Source of the DNA: Cyanobacteria bacterium UBA3803 | Lineage (GTDB): Bacteria > Cyanobacteriota > Vampirovibrionia > Gastranaerophilales > Gastranaerophilaceae | Direction of reading: 5' to 3' | Assembly: GCA_002369055.1 (NCBI GenBank) | Contig: DFEL01000178.1 | Span: 1 to 21,158 of the forward strand | DNA: 21,158 nucleotides | Part shown: in pieces, positions 14,823 through 21,158 of the stretch | Position numbering within the stretch: the stretch's first letter is position 1 | Layout of the letters: every line of letters begins with the position of its first letter | The notes under the pieces: model-generated | Database searches by the model: none | Told to the model about the DNA's origin: nothing | The model's input: only the letters and a program-made list of their open reading frames with translations | Program-made: the position numbers and the translations under genes

Positions 14823-15524
14823 ATGTTACAATACACATTAAGTTTAATATCAGCAGTAGTATTAGGATTTGCACTCGGACTGGAAAGAGAACTGACAAAT
14901 AAGCAAGCAGGTTTAAGAACACATATATTTGTTTGTTTAGGCTCTTGCGTTTTTACATTGCTTTCTATTCATGGGTTTCCAACCTTTGCTTTGGATGATA
15001 ATGTCATAGTATCTCAAGCAACAGGAGTCAGAGATACCGCTCGTATTGCAGCACAAATTGTTACAGGTATTGGTTTTATCGGTGCAGGTACGGTTATGAA
15101 AAACGGTTCATCAGTTCATGGTTTAACAACCGCATCTACACTTTGGATTGCCGCAGGTATTGGTATGGCTTGTGGGGCTCAAAAATATGATATTGCAATT
15201 ATTTCTACAATTTTAAGTGTTCTTGTTTTAATTTGTATTAAATGGATTGAAAGAAATATTCTTGCTACAAGAAAGATTAAACGTCAACGTTTAAGATTAT
15301 CTTTAAAATGTGAAAAATGTAATGTAAATGATATCCAAAATTACATTATGCAAGAATTTCCAAATGTAAATGAAATAAAAAATGTTGATTCTGATGCTGA
15401 AAATGAAGCAAAAATTGTTGCCGTTATAAATGTTAAGGATAATAATCCTGTTCAATATTTGTATAAAGAGGTAGAAAAAATTAGTGGTATAAGGACTATT
15501 TCAATAAGAGAAGCTGATGAGTAA
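14823..15524 (+). CDS. MgtC/SapB family membrane protein
   Basis: A 233-aa protein with five or so N-terminal membrane helices carrying the MgtC/SapB signatures GLERELTNKQAGLRTH (19-34), GIGFIGAGTV (82-91) and VHGLTTASTLW. A soluble C-terminal domain (about 150-233) resembles the ACT-like domain of MgtC proteins. In other bacteria MgtC is linked to growth at low magnesium and to regulation of ATP synthase. The role here is unproven. It lies 6 nt after dppC and overlaps the following TPR gene by 8 nt, so it is part of the same transcription unit. No magnesium-type leader is seen. Confidence 0.88.
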   Translation: MLQYTLSLISAVVLGFALGLERELTNKQAGLRTHIFVCLGSCVFTLLSIHGFPTFALDDNVIVSQATGVRDTARIAAQIVTGIGFIGAGTVMKNGSSVHGLTTASTLWIAAGIGMACGAQKYDIAIISTILSVLVLICIKWIERNILATRKIKRQRLRLSLKCEKCNVNDIQNYIMQEFPNVNEIKNVDSDAENEAKIVAVINVKDNNPVQYLYKEVEKISGIRTISIREADE

Positions 15525-16824
15525 AAAAAGTACTTTATACAAAAGAGTTGATAATACAGGCGATTATATTAAAACATTTTTTACAACATTGTTCATTGTA
15601 CTGATGTTTGGTATTTTTAACATTTGTTATATGATTTATGGCATTTTTAATCATGATACAAATCCTAAAAAACAAAATATAGATTCTACATTTGAGGCTT
15701 ATCTTGTAGATATTTTAATTGACAAAAACAAAGAAATTGCTGCAAGAAATCCTAAAAATTATGCGGTTAATATGCGTTTGGGAATTTTATACAGTTACAA
15801 ACGAGATTATTTAAATGCAGAAAAAGAATTTAAAAATTCGATAGAAAAAGCCGTAGCATACGATTACACTCCAAGTTATCAACTTGCAAAATTATATGTT
15901 AAAACCGACAGATTAAAAGAAGCACAAGAAGAAATGGATAAAATTGGTGATAAACCTATTAAGAGATTACTCCGATTTAAAGGTGATATTTATAATTTGC
16001 TTGGAGATTCATACTACAATCAAGGTTATTATGCGTTATCCGTAATCAAATATGAAAAAGCAATGAAATATTACGATGCAATACAAGAAAAATTGTTAAA
16101 CTCAGCAAAAGAAAATTACATAAAAGCGTATACTGCTCTTGGCGATAAATATGTTGAAGTAGGAAAAATTGATGAAGCAATTATGTCTTTGAATAATGCT
16201 TATGAATTAAAGCCTAAAGATGTTAATTTAAACTATAAATTAGGACTTTTGCATGTTAATAAAAATCCGGAACTTGCACAAAATTATCTTGCTTACGTTC
16301 AAAAGAAAAATCCACAAGCATTAAATTACGACTTATATTTTGATTTATTAAATAAATTGGCTGATATTGAAACACAAAAAGGCAATTTTACAAATGGAGA
16401 ACTTTACAGAAAAAAAGCACTTCAATATCAAAAATTTGTTAAAAATAATCTGCTGTACGAAAAAGATTTATTTATAGATGTTTTTAAAACTGAAATTAAA
16501 ATTGATTTGGCAGCAAAAGAATATATAACAACATTGCAGTTTAACTTGCAAAATAATTCGGGACTTGATATAGAAAATTTAACGGTACAGGCTATTTTTA
16601 AAGATAATGGAAATGTAATACAAAATTTTAATCAGAAAATTTTTGATGAAGTAAAAATTTTTAAAGCAGGTCAAGTTACAACACCTATTGTTGTCAGTGC
16701 CTCTGAACCATATAAAAATAATCAAAGCGGAAGTATAACTGTTGATATTTATGCTTATAAATATCCTAAATACATAGTTAAATTATACTCTACATCTATC
16801 CCAAAACCACCTGTTACTGAGTAA
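15517..16824 (+). CDS. Membrane-anchored TPR protein with C-terminal beta domain
   Basis: A 435-aa protein with a basic N-terminus and one membrane helix (about 21-43). A TPR region (about 65-310, with NAEKEFKNSIEKAVAYD, EAIMSLNNAYELKPKDVNLNYKLG) comes next. The C-terminal part (about 325-430) is probably a beta-sandwich resembling FxLYD-type domains (LQFNLQNNSGLDIENLTVQ...PIVVSASEPYKN). Function is unknown; it may scaffold envelope proteins. Its ATG lies inside the mgtC-like gene (8-nt overlap). Its stop overlaps the convergent U32 gene by 11 nt. It is architecturally similar to the other TPR protein at 8520-10172, but they are not obvious paralogues. Confidence 0.8.
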   Translation: MSKKSTLYKRVDNTGDYIKTFFTTLFIVLMFGIFNICYMIYGIFNHDTNPKKQNIDSTFEAYLVDILIDKNKEIAARNPKNYAVNMRLGILYSYKRDYLNAEKEFKNSIEKAVAYDYTPSYQLAKLYVKTDRLKEAQEEMDKIGDKPIKRLLRFKGDIYNLLGDSYYNQGYYALSVIKYEKAMKYYDAIQEKLLNSAKENYIKAYTALGDKYVEVGKIDEAIMSLNNAYELKPKDVNLNYKLGLLHVNKNPELAQNYLAYVQKKNPQALNYDLYFDLLNKLADIETQKGNFTNGELYRKKALQYQKFVKNNLLYEKDLFIDVFKTEIKIDLAAKEYITTLQFNLQNNSGLDIENLTVQAIFKDNGNVIQNFNQKIFDEVKIFKAGQVTTPIVVSASEPYKNNQSGSITVDIYAYKYPKYIVKLYSTSIPKPPVTE

Positions 16825-18565
16825 ATATTTGCATTTGACAGTTTTTACAATCGAATTTTAATTTATATTTTTGTTTTTTTTCGTCTATTAAGAAAAGATT
16901 TACAGGTTTTTTGCATAAATTAAAAGCATATTTTAAACAATGCTTTGTTGTCATAATAGGCTTTTCTTTTGTTGAAGCTCCGCTTTCAATAGATTTTTCA
17001 ACTATTTTACATCCACAATTTTCATAAAAATTTTTTGCAAATTTATTGTGAACATTTGCTCTAAAATCCATTTCCTGTCTTGGAAATTGAGCATATTTTA
17101 AAGGTTTTTGAAGTTGTCGTTTATAATTTTTAAGTCGTTCTTGCATTAAATTTTTAAATAAATTTTTACGAAGTTCATTGATTTTAGAAACAGGTAAAAA
17201 CGGTAAACATTCCGATTTGATTTCAATATCTTTACAATAAAAATTACTTTCTCCCGTTTTTTGGAATTGCTTTTTAAAATTATCAGCCATTTTGACTTGA
17301 TTTTGTGCAATTTCTCCAATATTAATGTCAAGTTCTGTATAATTTTCATCTTCGTCAATTGCAGTAACTTTGTTGTCAAGGACTTTTATACTAACACCTA
17401 TTTGACGTTTTGTTTTAGAATTTTTTAAAATTTTATCGAATTCAACATCTTGATTTCTGTAAACAGTTAAACCAGCCTTTATATTATCCATTTTGTTTGG
17501 ATAAATTTTATTACCTTCAACTCTATTTACAAGGCAACCGTAACCTTTAAAATAAAGTCCGTCTTGAGCGTTTAGATTATGATTTTTTATTACAAAATAA
17601 TTTTTCCCAACAAATTCAATTTTACCAATTTTTTCTCCGATTGACTTTGGAGTTTCAAAATTATAAATTTCACCTCTTTTTTCAAGAAAATAATCAGTAA
17701 AACTACGGTTAAATGACTTATTTACATCAGGTTCAAAATCTAAAAATATTTTTCCTGAAGATGCTTTTTTACAATATTTATCAAGTTTTTGCCTGTAATA
17801 TGCAACAACATTTTTTATATAATTTTCATCTTTTAACCTTCCCTCTATTTTAAATGAGGAAACACCTGCATTAATAAGTTTTTCAATATGTTCGGAAGCG
17901 TTAAAATCTTTTAATGATAATAAATGTTTGTTTTCTGCTAAAACATTTCCTTTTTCATCTACAAGTGAATATTTTTTTCTGCAAGGCTGTGCACATTCTC
18001 CTCTGTTTGCAGAGCGTCCTCCTATTAATTGGCTTAAATAGCATTGTCCGCTATAACTTACACATAAAGCACCATGTACAAATGTTTCAATGTCTACTGA
18101 ACAATTTTTATGGATTTCTTCAATTTCTTTTAATGATAATTCTCTTGCAAGAATTACACGTTTTATTCCTATTTCATCAAAAAATTTAACCTTTTCTATA
18201 TTTCTGTTGTCGCATTGAGTACTTGCAAATAAAGGTATTGGAGGTAGTTTACCTTGTATAGCCAACTCTAATAATCCCATATCCTGAATTATTATACCGT
18301 CAACACCAATTTCATATAGTTTGTTTATAAGTTCAATCGCTTCTAAAATTTCAACGTCATTTAGAATGGTATTTACGGTGCAATATATTTTTACATAAAA
18401 TTTGTGAGCATATTCAACGACCTCTTTTATATCATCAAGATTATTAGCAGCATTTTGCCTTGCACCAAAAGAGTTTGCACCGATGTAAACTGCATCTGCC
18501 CCGTAATTTATAGCAGAAATAGCACATTCTTTATTTTTTGCAGGGGCCAAAAGTTCTATTTGCAT
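16814..18565 (-). CDS. U32 family 'peptidase' (RlhA-like Fe-S RNA hydroxylase family)
   Basis: A 583-aa protein opening with ELLAPAKNKECAISAINYGA, typical of the U32 barrel. The U32 signature ETFVHGALCVSYSGQCYLS spans about 160-178. C168, C175, C191 and C195 match the cysteines that bind the Fe-S cluster in this family. The C-terminal part has a second cysteine set (C543, C551, C573, C576; MTTKHC...FDCKNCQM). Family members RlhA and TrhP hydroxylate 23S rRNA or tRNA. Those characterised are not true proteases, so peptidase is a legacy name. Length and C-terminal extension fit RlhA-type proteins, but the RNA target is unverified. The ATG lies 10 nt inside the end of the UDP-glucuronate decarboxylase gene. 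Confidence 0.87.
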   Translation of the reverse strand: MQIELLAPAKNKECAISAINYGADAVYIGANSFGARQNAANNLDDIKEVVEYAHKFYVKIYCTVNTILNDVEILEAIELINKLYEIGVDGIIIQDMGLLELAIQGKLPPIPLFASTQCDNRNIEKVKFFDEIGIKRVILARELSLKEIEEIHKNCSVDIETFVHGALCVSYSGQCYLSQLIGGRSANRGECAQPCRKKYSLVDEKGNVLAENKHLLSLKDFNASEHIEKLINAGVSSFKIEGRLKDENYIKNVVAYYRQKLDKYCKKASSGKIFLDFEPDVNKSFNRSFTDYFLEKRGEIYNFETPKSIGEKIGKIEFVGKNYFVIKNHNLNAQDGLYFKGYGCLVNRVEGNKIYPNKMDNIKAGLTVYRNQDVEFDKILKNSKTKRQIGVSIKVLDNKVTAIDEDENYTELDINIGEIAQNQVKMADNFKKQFQKTGESNFYCKDIEIKSECLPFLPVSKINELRKNLFKNLMQERLKNYKRQLQKPLKYAQFPRQEMDFRANVHNKFAKNFYENCGCKIVEKSIESGASTKEKPIMTTKHCLKYAFNLCKKPVNLFLIDEKKQKYKLKFDCKNCQMQIFTQ

Positions 18566-19497
18566 TTTTTTATCTCTGCAAAATATTCAATCGTTTTTTG
18601 TAAACCGTCACGTAATTTTACGGTAGGTTCATAACCTAAAACTGTTCTTGCACGTGTTAAATCAGGTTTACGTTTTACAGGATCGTCTGACGGTAATTCT
18701 TTATAAACAATTTTTGAATTTGAATTAGTAAGTTCGATAACAAGTTCTGCCAGTTCTTTTATAGTAAATTCTCCGTCATTTCCGATATTTACAGGCTCAA
18801 AATAATTATCTTTATTCATTAAAGCTATCATACCTTTTACTAAATCATCAACGTAACAGAACGAACGAGTTTGAGAACCGTCACCATATATGGTTATATC
18901 CTGATTGTTTAAAGCTTGAACAATAAAGTTCGAAACAACACGACCATCATTTTCAGCCATTTTTGGACCGTAAGTATTAAAAATTCTTATAATTCTTGTA
19001 TCAACATTATTTTGACGATGATAATCCATCATTAATGTTTCTGCAACACGTTTGCCCTCGTCATAACAACTTCTTATACCAATAGTATTAACATTTCCCC
19101 AGTACTCTTCTTTTTGAGGATGCATTAGAGGGTCGCCATAAACTTCACTTGTTGAAGCTTGCAAAATTCTTGCTTTAACTCGTTTTGCCAGTCCTAACAT
19201 ATTTGTTACACCTAAAACACTCGTTTTAATAGTCTTTATCGGATTGTATTGGTAATGAACAGGACTTGCAGGACACGCAAGATTATATATTTGGTCAACT
19301 TCAAGTCTGATTGGTTCTGTTACATCATGTCTTATAAGTTCAAATTTTTTATTATCCAGTAAATGTTCAATATTTTTTCTTGAACCTGTAAAAAAATTAT
19401 CCAAACAAATTACTATGTTATCATTACTTAATAATGTTTCGCATAAATGCGACCCTATAAAACCTGCACCACCTGTTACCAATATTGTTTTAGTCAT
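18556..19497 (-). CDS. UDP-glucuronic acid decarboxylase (UDP-xylose synthase)
   Basis: An extended short-chain dehydrogenase of 313 aa. It has NAD-binding GGAGFIG (9-15), TSE (116-118) and the catalytic YxxxK (Y145, K149 in SCYDEGKR). NLACPASPVHYQYNPIKTIK and EYWGNVN are very close to the UXS family signature, distinguishing it from dTDP-glucose dehydratases. It converts UDP-glucuronate to UDP-xylose for surface polysaccharides. A GGAG ribosome site lies 7 nt before the ATG. It is followed without a gap by the U32 gene. The RgpF-type gene at the window end is a plausible consumer pathway member. Confidence 0.92.
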   Translation of the reverse strand: MTKTILVTGGAGFIGSHLCETLLSNDNIVICLDNFFTGSRKNIEHLLDNKKFELIRHDVTEPIRLEVDQIYNLACPASPVHYQYNPIKTIKTSVLGVTNMLGLAKRVKARILQASTSEVYGDPLMHPQKEEYWGNVNTIGIRSCYDEGKRVAETLMMDYHRQNNVDTRIIRIFNTYGPKMAENDGRVVSNFIVQALNNQDITIYGDGSQTRSFCYVDDLVKGMIALMNKDNYFEPVNIGNDGEFTIKELAELVIELTNSNSKIVYKELPSDDPVKRKPDLTRARTVLGYEPTVKLRDGLQKTIEYFAEIKKCK

Positions 19498-19518
19498 AAA
19501 ATATCTCCGTTTGAAAAT

Positions 19519-19527
19519 ATTTTATCA
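19519..19527 (-). promoter_or_regulatory. Possible -10 element for the UDP-glucuronate decarboxylase operon
   Basis: The minus strand reads TGATAAAAT, ending 21 nt before the ATG at 19497. It is identical to the 9-mer before the purH-like operon. No clear -35. Confidence 0.35.
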
Positions 19528-19558
19528 TAAATAATTCGTAATAATTTTAATATAAAAA

Positions 19559-19789
19559 TTTTAACAATTTTATCTGTTAAATTCTTAAAAAACTTATTAC
19601 TACATGCTTTTCGGATAAATGTTAAAAACCGCAATATTATTAACTTTTAGTAATAATTAGTCAAAAATACCATGCCTACATGGTTGCAATAGTTTTTTAC
19701 AATATTTTAACAAAAATTATGTAAATTTTTTATATTAAGTGTAGAAATTTGATAAATACCATGAATACAAATAAAACCGATTTTTAACA
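19559..19789. repeat. Cluster of five TTTAACA boxes
   Basis: TTTAACA occurs at 19560-19566, 19706-19712 and 19783-19789 on the plus strand, and at 19575-19581 and 19620-19626 on the minus. The first pair (19560-19566 and 19575-19581) is a perfect 7+8+7 dyad. Four of the five extend to TTTTAACA. By a rough composition estimate well under one copy is expected in this span. Possible operators for the divergent genes. Confidence 0.5.
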
Positions 19790-19803
19790 AAAATTAATGT
19801 AAA
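19665..19803 (+). repeat. Imperfect tandem duplicated module
   Basis: AAATACCATG at 19665-19674 and 19754-19763 is each followed by TTTTAACAAAAATTA and (A)TGTAAA (19705-19725; 19782-19803). The spacing differs (30 versus 18 nt). The first copy contains the dyad ACCATG-CCTA-CATGGT. It looks like a duplicated regulatory element rather than a gene. Confidence 0.5.
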
Positions 19804-19856
19804 AATATAGTCATGTTTCAATAAAATAAGTATTTTTAAATCTTATTTAGGTGTAT

Positions 19857-19862
19857 TATAAT
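19857..19862 (+). promoter_or_regulatory. Candidate -10 box for cobO
   Basis: A perfect TATAAT sits 158 nt before the cobO start, in the sequence TATTATAATAG. The -35 at 17-nt spacing is weak (TTTTAA-like). A transcript would begin near 19869, just before the GC-rich hairpin. Confidence 0.45.
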
Positions 19863-19875
19863 AGTTACGTAATCT

Positions 19876-19911
19876 TGGGAGGCGGGGTTAGTTTCCGCCA
19901 TTTTTGAAACC
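19876..19911 (+). ncRNA. Candidate structured leader RNA / attenuator upstream of cobO
   Basis: GGCGG (19881-19885) pairs with CCGCC (19895-19899) and is followed by a short T5 run, like a small intrinsic terminator. Loop bases GGTT (19886-19889) or GTTT (19891-19894) can also pair downstream with AACC or AAAC (19907-19911), giving an H-type pseudoknot. This is the only GC-rich island in the AT-rich region, directly after a TATAAT box. It does not match the B12 aptamer core. Function is inferred. Confidence 0.4.
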
Positions 19912-20009
19912 ACAAATTATATATTTGATTAAAAACAATCGAATTATACGTCATCTATTTGATGAGATATTTTACAAATAGCATTAAAATTTAAATTGAA
20001 ATTCATATT

Positions 20010-20014
20010 GGAGG
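20010..20014 (+). promoter_or_regulatory. Ribosome binding site fixing the TTG start of cobO
   Basis: GGAGG lies 6 nt before TTG at 20021. It supports the rare start codon, since no ATG in frame is near. Confidence 0.8.
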
Positions 20015-20020
20015 CAGAAG

Positions 20021-20551
20021 TTGTTAGAACGTGGCTATATACAAATTTATACAGGAGATGGTAAGGGTAAAACCACAGCATCTTTAGGTTTAGCTATGAG
20101 AGCTTTGGGACACGGTTGGAAAGTTCTTATTATTCAATTTGCAAAAGGTGATAGTGCAACTTCTTACGGTGAAATTGTTTCAGGAAATATGTTTCCTAAT
20201 CTTGAAATTGTACAATGCGGTATGGACAGAGTTGTATATTCTCACAATGTATGTCTTGAAGATTTTAAAGAAGCTAAAAAAGGCTGGGAACTTGCAAAAG
20301 AAGCAATCCAAAGCAATGAATATCAATTAATTATTTTAGATGAAATTAATATTGCAATTGCAATGAATATGGTTAAAGTTTCAGATGTAAAAAATGCTTT
20401 ATTGAACAAACCTGAAAATCTTGAAATAGTTTTAACAGGTCGTTATGCTCATCCTGAATTAAAAGCAATGGCTCACCTTGTTACAGAAATGAAACCTATT
20501 AAACACTACTTTGATATCGGTGTTATGGCAAGACAAGGTATTGAATACTAG
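20021..20551 (+). CDS. cobO: Corrinoid (cob(I)yrinate a,c-diamide) adenosyltransferase, CobO/BtuR type
   Basis: A 176-aa ATP-dependent enzyme that adds the 5'-deoxyadenosyl group to a cob(I)alamin-type corrinoid, making the coenzyme form. The P-loop GDGKGKTT (12-19), the IQFAKGD segment and LIILDEINIAI are characteristic of the CobA/CobO/BtuR family, and the length is normal. It begins with TTG preceded by GGAGG at ideal spacing. No other cobalamin genes are adjacent, suggesting salvage rather than a full pathway in this region. Regulation may run through the leader RNA and the TTTAACA boxes upstream; no cobalamin aptamer is visible directly upstream, although one is found at 6470. The secure part is the family. 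Confidence 0.94.
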   Translation: MLERGYIQIYTGDGKGKTTASLGLAMRALGHGWKVLIIQFAKGDSATSYGEIVSGNMFPNLEIVQCGMDRVVYSHNVCLEDFKEAKKGWELAKEAIQSNEYQLIILDEINIAIAMNMVKVSDVKNALLNKPENLEIVLTGRYAHPELKAMAHLVTEMKPIKHYFDIGVMARQGIEY

Positions 20552-20636
20552 CGGATTTTCGATAGAGTGGAGCAGAGCATATTCACAAGAGCAAATTAAA
20601 AGCAAAAAAGGCTATGCGTACCCGAATAATACGTAA
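20541..20636 (+). CDS. Possible small ORF between cobO and the RgpF gene
   Basis: A TTG-started frame (31 aa) overlaps the cobO end by 11 nt and reads SIEWSRAYSQEQIKSKKG in its middle part. The look is protein-like and the GC content is higher than in the intergenic regions. There is only a weak AAGG 2-3 nt before the TTG, and no known family matches by eye. It may be a decayed gene remnant. Confidence 0.2.
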   Translation: MNTSGFSIEWSRAYSQEQIKSKKGYAYPNNT

Positions 20637-20648
20637 CAATGGGTTTTT

Positions 20649-21158
20649 ATGAAAAGAATTGCAATATTCGCACATTTTGATAAAAAGGACATAATTGATG
20701 ATTATGTTCTTTTTTATGTTAAAGAATTAAAAAAAGTTTGTTCTGATATAATTTTTGTTTCGTGTTGTGATTTACCACAAGAAGAATTAGACAAACTTGA
20801 TTGTCATAAAATTGCAAAAAAGCATAATGAATATGATTTTGGTTCTTATAAACGTGGGTTTATATATGCAAAAGAAAACAATCTTCTTGAAGATTGTGAT
20901 GAATTGTTATTTGCAAATGACAGTTGTTTTGGACCTTTTAAATCGTTAGAAAAAATATTTTCCGATATGGAAAATAATACTTGCGATTTTTGGGGTATAA
21001 CAAAAAACAAATATGCTTTTAAAGTTGTTAAAAATCGAACAAAAGATTGTTATATTCCGCATGTTCAAAGTTATTTTTTTGTTTTAAAGAAAAATGTTTT
21101 TAATTCACAAGTGTTTGAAGAATTTATAAATTCTGTTAAAGAAGAAGAAAATAAAAAT
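20649..21158 (+). CDS. Rhamnan synthesis F (RgpF)-type glycosyltransferase, 3' end outside window
   Basis: An open frame from ATG 20649 runs to the last base (170 residues visible). It opens with MKRIAIFAHFDKKDIIDDYV. It contains KKHNEYDFGSYKRGF, LLFANDSCFGPF and HVQSYFFVLKKNVF, all typical of the RgpF family, which takes part in rhamnose-rich or related cell-wall polysaccharide synthesis. The D-F-G-S-Y-K and N-D-S motifs are the most conserved. No strong ribosome site is seen. A co-transcription link to cobO is possible but not shown. Together with the UDP-xylose-forming enzyme this points to a surface-glycan locus continuing to the right. The family call is firm; the sugar is not known. Confidence 0.85.
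   Translation, partial: MKRIAIFAHFDKKDIIDDYVLFYVKELKKVCSDIIFVSCCDLPQEELDKLDCHKIAKKHNEYDFGSYKRGFIYAKENNLLEDCDELLFANDSCFGPFKSLEKIFSDMENNTCDFWGITKNKYAFKVVKNRTKDCYIPHVQSYFFVLKKNVFNSQVFEEFINSVKEEENKN

Larger units (their letters stand above)
19498..20020. other. 523-nt intergenic region with repeats and leader RNA
   Basis: No protein-coding frame is convincing here. It is far more AT-rich than the genes. It contains the divergent promoter area of the decarboxylase gene and a cluster of TTTAACA boxes. It also holds a duplicated module (19665-19725, 19754-19803), dyads at 19636-19657 and 19669-19684, and a GC-rich hairpin leader before cobO. Confidence 0.7.

Noticed and set aside
19857..20020. Cobalamin riboswitch directly upstream of cobO
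   Set aside because: I looked for the GGGAA, GTGCxAATC and GCAGCxGTAA core blocks and found none there. They occur only at 6470-6551.
1..21158. tRNA, rRNA, CRISPR, insertion sequence or prophage
   Set aside because: No T-loop-like GTTCRA in a tRNA context outside genes, no repeat-spacer pattern, no transposase or integrase frame, and no terminal inverted repeats were found by eye.

Overview
This AT-rich window (roughly 30% G+C by eye, with long A and T tracts) comes from a bacterial chromosome. Almost every gene is a housekeeping, envelope or transport gene; I see no phage, insertion-sequence, CRISPR, tRNA or rRNA signal. Several features suggest a non-photosynthetic relative of the Cyanobacteria (Gastranaerophilales/'Melainabacteria'-like). 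These are the gene content, the extended DppC type of ABC permease, and unknown proteins with a short 'xxITNPI' N-terminus. That placement is inference, not proof.

Region 1 (1-6375, mostly minus strand). After a 27-residue C-terminal fragment on the plus strand comes a tightly packed minus-strand cluster. In transcription order it is a PlsC-like acyltransferase, then a strong terminator, then an AICAR-transformylase-like protein (only the C-terminal half of PurH, with altered catalytic residues), a fosmidomycin-resistance-type MFS transporter, alanine racemase (alr), a shortened dihydrolipoamide dehydrogenase, and lipoyl synthase (lipA). The last five have gaps of 17 nt or less, or overlap, so they probably form one operon that mixes purine-like, cell-wall and lipoate functions.

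Region 2 (6376-8548, plus strand). A compact cobalamin-riboswitch-like RNA precedes three genes of unknown function. The first encodes a 244-aa protein with an N-terminal Cys/His knuckle. The next two are tandem paralogues about 60% identical over their shared core. This is the most unusual unit in the window: a B12 sensor that appears to control proteins with no recognisable link to B12.

Region 3 (8520-16824). A membrane-anchored TPR protein (minus) overlaps the end of region 2. It diverges from a small secreted protein (plus). An apparent operon follows: DppA-like lipoprotein, DppB and DppC permeases, an MgtC/SapB membrane protein and a second membrane-anchored TPR protein. No ATPase subunits for the transporter are present here.

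Region 4 (16814-19497, minus). UDP-glucuronate decarboxylase and a U32-family Fe-S protein (RlhA-like) overlap by 10 nt.

Region 5 (19498-21158). A 523-nt intergenic region carries a cluster of TTTAACA boxes, an imperfect duplicated module and a candidate structured leader RNA. It lies upstream of a corrinoid adenosyltransferase (cobO/btuR), which starts with TTG. A rhamnan-synthesis-F-type gene runs off the window end. The UDP-xylose-forming enzyme and the RgpF-type protein suggest a surface-polysaccharide region. cobO and the region 2 riboswitch both suggest that the cell handles corrinoids.
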